Positions 58,862-64,000 of a stretch of 64,000 nucleotides of DNA are shown here, in pieces. Location: NCBI GenBank assembly GCA_958496175.1, contig OY292279.1:13764001-13828000 (forward strand). The letters run 5' to 3'. A program made the translations under genes and the position numbers. Positions within the stretch are counted from its first letter, which is position 1; the number at the start of each line of letters is the position of its first letter. Origin of the DNA: Sisyra terminalis. Its lineage: Eukaryota > Arthropoda > Insecta > Neuroptera > Sisyridae. Below the pieces are notes generated by a model. It searched no databases and was not told the DNA's origin. It saw nothing but the letters and a program-made list of their open reading frames with translations.

Positions 58862-59929
58862 AAGTGATCAAAAAATAAAGCCTAAATATAATATTAAACA
58901 AAAGTATTTTTCTAAGGCAATATTGGCGTTCAATCGCAAGAAAAACTTTTTGTTGGAAAAATTGGAACCCGAACTTCTTAAACTTAAGTGCTAGGGAAAT
59001 GAAGCTCTAAATTGGAAACCGGGATCCCAAGAAAATATCTGGAAGAAAGGAAGAATCTGGGGAGCTTTGAAATGTGATGTAAGAGAGGAATAAAGATATT
59101 CAAATGGACGGATCGAGGCTCAAAAAACTCAATGTAATGTTTCCTATCTCATTCTTTCACTCGTTAAATCTTATATATTTATATGTTTACCTCTTCTCAC
59201 TGTCATTTTTTCATGATAAGAAGAAAAACTTATTAGTAGGGTTACATTCTCAAAAATAAAAAAAATTCATACTTGAAGTAAAAGAGAAATTGGAAGAAAA
59301 AAGAAAGAAAATGGGTTGAAACTTTTGACGAAATGCACTATACCAATTTAAAGCTCCTCACCAGGAATAGACGACTCGGGAAAGCTCAATTCAACCTTGC
59401 GGGCAACTAAACTACCATCTGGGAGAAAATAGAAAAAAAAGTATAGAAGAAAATTCAGGTCATCAATGATAATTCAATATTAGTATTGTGATTTAAAAGT
59501 AGTATATTTTATCTTGTATTAAAGTTACATAACATATTTTTAAAGCCGATTTCGAAAGCGCAAGTAGCGCGTAAGTTGAACAGTATAAGACAATCGAATG
59601 ATGTAATAAAGATGAGACAATTTTAAAGTTTATGTACTAAAAAATAAAATTAACGGAATTTCAATTGAGTGTGGTATTGTCACATTAAAGATAGATTAAA
59701 AGATTTTCCAGGCTTTAGCGGGTTTCCAGCTTTCAATGATTCGGTGCTAAAAAGTTTAATTAATTATTTTTTAAAACCCTTTCCGCTTTGCTATAATTCT
59801 CAATGATCGATTTAACTTCTTCGATCATATTTTTTACTCACTTAGTCTATTTCTAGCTGTTGCGTTCGAGGTTACATTCTAAATACAGGTTTTTAAAATA
59901 ATAAGGGCAATTCTTCGAAAAGTTCTTTC
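58862..59929. other. Spacer with a coding-like scrap
   Basis: About 58914-59090 on the plus strand has fragments such as AILAFNRKKNFLLEKLEPEL and ENIWKKGRIWGALK in one frame interrupted by a stop. It looks like a decayed coding sequence of unknown family. No other feature supported. Confidence 0.3.
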
Positions 59930-60560
59930 CACCCTCCCGACGTTGCGCCCGTATTTTTCAACAAAATGCAAAAACTTTTAAAAATAATCCCAATTCAAAA
60001 GAAATATAATCATTAATCACGTATGCCAGGCGACCAAGTGGAGGAGGTGGATGGCCCAAACGTGTGTCAAGAAAGAGGGAAAAATTTTCTGTGGAACGAA
60101 AAGAGATGGTGGTGGTGCTGTTCGCAATTGAATGGTTCGAGTTTTCCTTTGCTGCAATGGGGTTGGAAAAGGAAGAGGAATGAAAGTAATGTTGTTATGA
60201 GACGACTGACAACGGCTGCCGTTTGCAATAATGATGTGTGCATTTTAAGGGTAGTAACATTCGGCATCGAGGATTTCACATTTTTGAAGTTATTATTTTT
60301 CTTATTATTATTCTCATTATGGCATTCCCTTACAACTCCCACTAAATTCAATATAGAACAAATTTGACGTTAACTAATGAATTCGTTTACATTTTGAAGT
60401 TTGTACATTTGATTTTTTTTCCCCCACATCGTAAATATGCGTCACATTGTGTGCATTATTCCAATGCAGTTCTTGTCAGCTGGAAATAAGAGATTAAGGG
60501 ATGGTAAAGCCATGCAAGACATTCAATCGAATTTTGTGATTAAAGTTAAACGGATTATCG
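59930..60560. promoter_or_regulatory. GC-richer island, candidate CRM
   Basis: Less AT-rich, with CACCCTCCCGACGTTGCGCC, GTGGAGGAGGTGGATGGCCC and GATGGTGGTGGTGC. Plus frame 60023-60367 (Trp/Cys-rich then hydrophobic) starts ATG but has no domain and overlaps a minus frame; I regard it as non-coding. Confidence 0.3.
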
Positions 60561-61099
60561 AGATACAAAGTATCAAGTTTGAATAGCAATTTTGGACTTT
60601 CTCTTGTACAAATTTAAGCATTATGGAAATAATTTTCGATTTATCCAAAACCCATCCAATTTGATGTTATAAGCAAAATCTTTGAAAATTTTAGAGAAAA
60701 AAAAGGTGATAACCAATTGCTTTTATTAGAAAATTGATAAAATTAAGCAGTTGAAATTGCGTGTTGAAAATACTATTTGTTGGCATGAGTAAGTATATTT
60801 AAGCAATAAAGTTATCAGCATCTCTATATGTTACGCATACAATGTATAATTAAGGATATCTACCATTAAAAATTTGCAGCCCTAACCAAATACTGTGGAT
60901 TCAAATTTTGGTCAAAAGATCTCATTTCACGAATGAAAGAACACCCGTACATTGTGACCTATTTAAAGGGGTACACAAAAGCAGATTCGTATAATTTATT
61001 ATGTTGAAGTTGTAAAAATTTCTATTTACTCATTGCAAAAGTCAATATATCATGCGGGGTAGATAGAAGTCAAAAATTTCGCAAAGAATAGAACAAGAA
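60561..61099. other. Spacer
   Basis: AT-rich, nothing recognised. Confidence 0.4.
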
Positions 61100-61640
61100 A
61101 TCTGTCTTTTCTAATAGGATTAAGTAACATAGATGAATAAGTAACGGGAACAGGAAAATGTTCCAGAGTCATTTAACTAGTGACCTACATAGTTTCATGA
61201 AAAAGCGCCAGAAGGGGTGCATCCATCTACGTCGCATGACGAATCGGTACCAAGAAAGGGTTGAAGCAAATATGCAAATCTCACTTGGCGCTGCCGAGAA
61301 AGACAAATGTACACAATAAATATAAAAACAAGACGAGAAACAAGTGTTGCACAAAAGTCGTAAATCATCCCTTAAAATCTAAACATTTTTTCTCTCTAGC
61401 ATTTTCAAAATCAAAAATTTTACAACTTTTTTGTTGTAAAATTCTGTATTATGTATTCAAAAATTGATTTTTTTCTGTGTAAACTTTGTGTTATCAGCAT
61501 TTTTAATCAACCCCCTTGAGGCTCAATTCGAATGCTCCACTCCACCCTCATCCATCCCTTATCTATTATATCAACTACCCCTTTTGTATTTCCGTGAGAT
61601 AGTTCCATCTATAAATATACATTTAGAAGAAAACTAATTA
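61100..61640. promoter_or_regulatory. GC-richer island, candidate CRM
   Basis: Contains GCGCCAGAAGGGGTGCATCC, ACTTGGCGCTGCCGAG and CCACTCCACCCTCATCCATC. No supported ORF. Similar in character to the other islands upstream of Dfd. Confidence 0.3.
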
Positions 61641-62019
61641 AAACTTGTCTGGAATCATTAATCATATAAATTGCCATTACTTTTATTAAAATATTCGAAC
61701 GTAAGTCAAGGCAAATTTTCTTTTGCCACAATTGAATACGTATTATATCGAAGTAAAATAAGCTGCATTGCATTACGTACTGAAATTAACTCATTGAAAA
61801 TTTATTAGCACCTGATAAATCTTTTCATAAATGACTAGTGAAAATTTTCACTTTATACATAAATTATATGAAACTGACAAAAGGAAAAATGATGAACTTT
61901 TCCATAACTTATGTAGATTTGAAGAATAAAAAGTAAAAAAAATTTTTTTTTTGAAAAAAAAAGTTAAAAAATCTATAAAAATTATATATATAATGAATAA
62001 ACTATAAAAACGACACTAG
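61641..62019. other. Spacer
   Basis: AT-rich with A/T homopolymers before the SINE; nothing recognised. Confidence 0.4.
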
Positions 62020-62190
62020 CCGACTGGTGGCTGAGTGGTCTAGGTGACCGCTCCAAATCTGGTAGGTTTTGGGTTCGAGTCTCGTATCGAGCAAATTTTC
62101 GATATTTCTCGATTACCGATTTTTATGAATTCTAGAGTCGCGAAAGATCTTAGTAGTAGTTGTAAAGCGACGGAAAATAGAAAAAAAAAC
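62020..62190 (+). mobile_element. tRNA-derived SINE, best-preserved copy
   Basis: CCGACTGGTGGCTGAGTGGT starts the tRNA-like head with an intact A-box. The B-box is GGTTCGAGTCTCG, and the head looks like a Ser/Leu-type tRNA (long variable region between boxes). The body has GAGCAAATTTTCGATATTTC, TCTAGAGTCGCGAAAGATCT and AGTAGTTGTAAAGCGACGG, followed by an A-rich tail. It serves as the reference for the six copies in this window. Not a functional tRNA: no acceptor-stem pairing was identified. Confidence 0.8.
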
Positions 62191-64000
62191 TGCATATCAA
62201 AGTTGATAGGATGGTAGTTTACCATTTCAAAAAGAAATTGCATAATTGTAATCATTAATCAAAACATTCAAAAGTACATCAAAATGTAATCTTATGTAAA
62301 GGTAAGAAAATAAGACAATAATTGAAGATAAAATCGTTGGTCTTAAGTAGGTACTTTGTTGACCAAAATACATTTTAACATCGCTGAGTGTTATATCACA
62401 AATCATTTCTTTTTTTGTATATATTTCTTGAGTTTTAAACATTTCTGAGAATAATCGGTGTTGATCAATATTGCCAAAATATATGATTTTATTTCAGCAG
62501 TAAAAAAATAGTCTCAAAGAAACCAGATTCATATTGTAAATCATAAAAATAAAATTGGAAATTTCAAAAAATTGAAATTATTAAACTGTTGAAAAGTTGT
62601 TAAAGCTTAAGACTTATACGCCATTTTGTTTGATAATACATAATTTGGGTATTGGAAATTCAAAATTATGTAGAAGTCTTAGAAAGAATTAATAAAATCA
62701 CCATCTTAATCAAGAATAAGTTTATACCATCTTTCTTTTAATTGTTTCGAGGGATATATAAGTATCGTTTCGTTCCATAAAAGCACTTTAATTATTTTTT
62801 CCCTGGTAAAGGGGAACTTACTTAGCTGATTGTCTAAATTATTGTACTATAAATAAGACATATAAAACCCTTAATAAATGAGCTGTAAATGTCTAATAAT
62901 TCTCGTGGTCAATATAGATTTCCTGCATATAAATTTAATGTTGAGAATATATTGCAATATTAAGGAGCCCATCCAAATAAGTAATGATTTATTCTTGTTA
63001 TAAATAATTATTTCCTTTTTTCTATTACGTTTTACTGAGTTTTTAACGTAATAAATATTAATATACTTATTAAATTTAAAATTGTAAAGCTTGAAATTAT
63101 TAAGTAGAACTTGTAGTTTATGTATTGGTATATTAAAAACCGGAATTTGTCCTCATGGATAGAGACAATATCCATAAGATAGCCTATTGAAAAGATAGAA
63201 ATTTTACTGTTAGATAAATTCTACAAATGCATCTTATAACATTCATTTTATAATTCCTTAAATAAAATACGCATAATATTTTTTCTATCTTCTGGATAAA
63301 ATTTTATTTGCAAGATAAATGCCATTATCAAGATGAGTAAATACTATCTCTATAATCATAATTATACAGTGTATAATGCTATATAAAACAGGCTCTAGGT
63401 ATGTACCAAATTTCTTAAAATTTATAGATGTGGTTCATACTATTATAACCAATATCTTTACATAAAAATGTTGCATAAATGTCTAATAGTAGAAACTATA
63501 AAGTTTAATCAAAGTACATAAGCCATTATTACATACTGAACTGTGCACCTAAAAAAATGTCTTTTAGCATGTGCATTATCAAAAACTATAAATTATATAC
63601 AATAAATTTTTTGCTTGAAAAAATATTTTATTTTTTTAAATTTTTATTTTCTTCCCCTGATATCCGAGGAATTGAATTTCTTCATTCATCTTTGCCTAAT
63701 TTTAACGAGATGTTTTAATTTGGGGTAGTCTTTTTCTACTTTATGGGTAGTTTTTTATTTAAAAATTTCTAATTCGGCTTTTGACTCGTAAAGTACTCGT
63801 TTGTTTAGCAAAATATGCTATAGGGTGTGGAAAAGAGTTGACATTTCAGGTAACGAATGAATTTAAACCTTTAGAAATAAAAAAAAAGTTATATGCTTGC
63901 TCACTTTTTATTACTTGATGTTGAGCTACATATGGTTAAAACGAGTTGATGAGAATAGTTTCCGAAGAAACTTCAAACTACAAAGGTGTAAATAGGAAAC
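62191..64000. other. Spacer to window end, no gene
   Basis: AT-rich, with chance open frames only. No Scr exon, homeobox or microRNA hairpin was recognised up to the end of the window. Confidence 0.5.

Noticed and set aside
60023..60367. 114-codon frame with a hydrophobic end
   Set aside because: It overlaps a comparable antisense frame, has no family resemblance, and its Trp/Cys-rich composition reflects GGTGG repeats.
62020..62100. Possible functional tRNA gene
   Set aside because: A and B boxes are present, but the sequence is one of six repeats with a common non-tRNA body and A-rich tail, so it is a SINE.

Overview
The window is eukaryotic, very AT-rich and almost gene-free. One gene is certain: a Hox4/Deformed (Dfd) orthologue on the minus strand in two coding exons. 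Exon 1 (34052 to 33137) encodes the N-terminal Hox4 motifs and the YPWM hexapeptide. Exon 2 (15750 to 15098) encodes the homeodomain. They are separated by a 17,386-bp intron with a consensus GTAAGT donor and a T-rich AG acceptor. The exons join in phase, and together they predict a 522-residue protein. The homeodomain, the exact linker after YPWM and the conserved N-terminus identify it as arthropod, almost certainly insect, Dfd. The TE landscape (mariner, Tc1, hAT, pogo, a tRNA-derived SINE, hammerhead-like repeats) fits an insect such as a beetle, but the order cannot be proved from this sequence alone.

Layout. 1-15 kb lies downstream of Dfd, where zen/pb would be expected next. It holds retroelement fragments, a 2.3-kb inverted-repeat structure, two hAT-type MITEs and two GC-richer islands. 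14.2-15.1 kb is the probable Dfd 3' UTR. 15.75-33.14 kb is the Dfd intron, with a mariner fossil, a 0.7-kb tandem duplication, four SINE copies, several MITEs, two hammerhead-like repeats and one or two GC-richer islands. 34.05-35.1 kb is the Dfd 5' UTR/promoter region, with CCAAT and E-box motifs. 35.1-64 kb is upstream DNA, where Scr would be expected next. It has Tc1, mariner, pogo and hAT fossils, fold-back elements, and a series of GC-richer islands at about 40.5, 44.8, 47.4, 52.2, 56.4, 60.2 and 61.4 kb. One island contains a possible short coding first exon on the plus strand (56604).

How it works together: this looks like a regulatory landscape for one developmental transcription factor. 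The islands are candidate enhancers or noncoding exons set in a transposon-rich matrix. No rRNA, true tRNA, CRISPR array, operon or recognisable Hox-cluster microRNA was found. The most unusual recurrent signal is a set of repeats with hammerhead-ribozyme-like cores (CTGATGA, stem II, GAAAC) at six places, often inside inverted repeats. They suggest Penelope-like or retrozyme-type elements within the Hox cluster.
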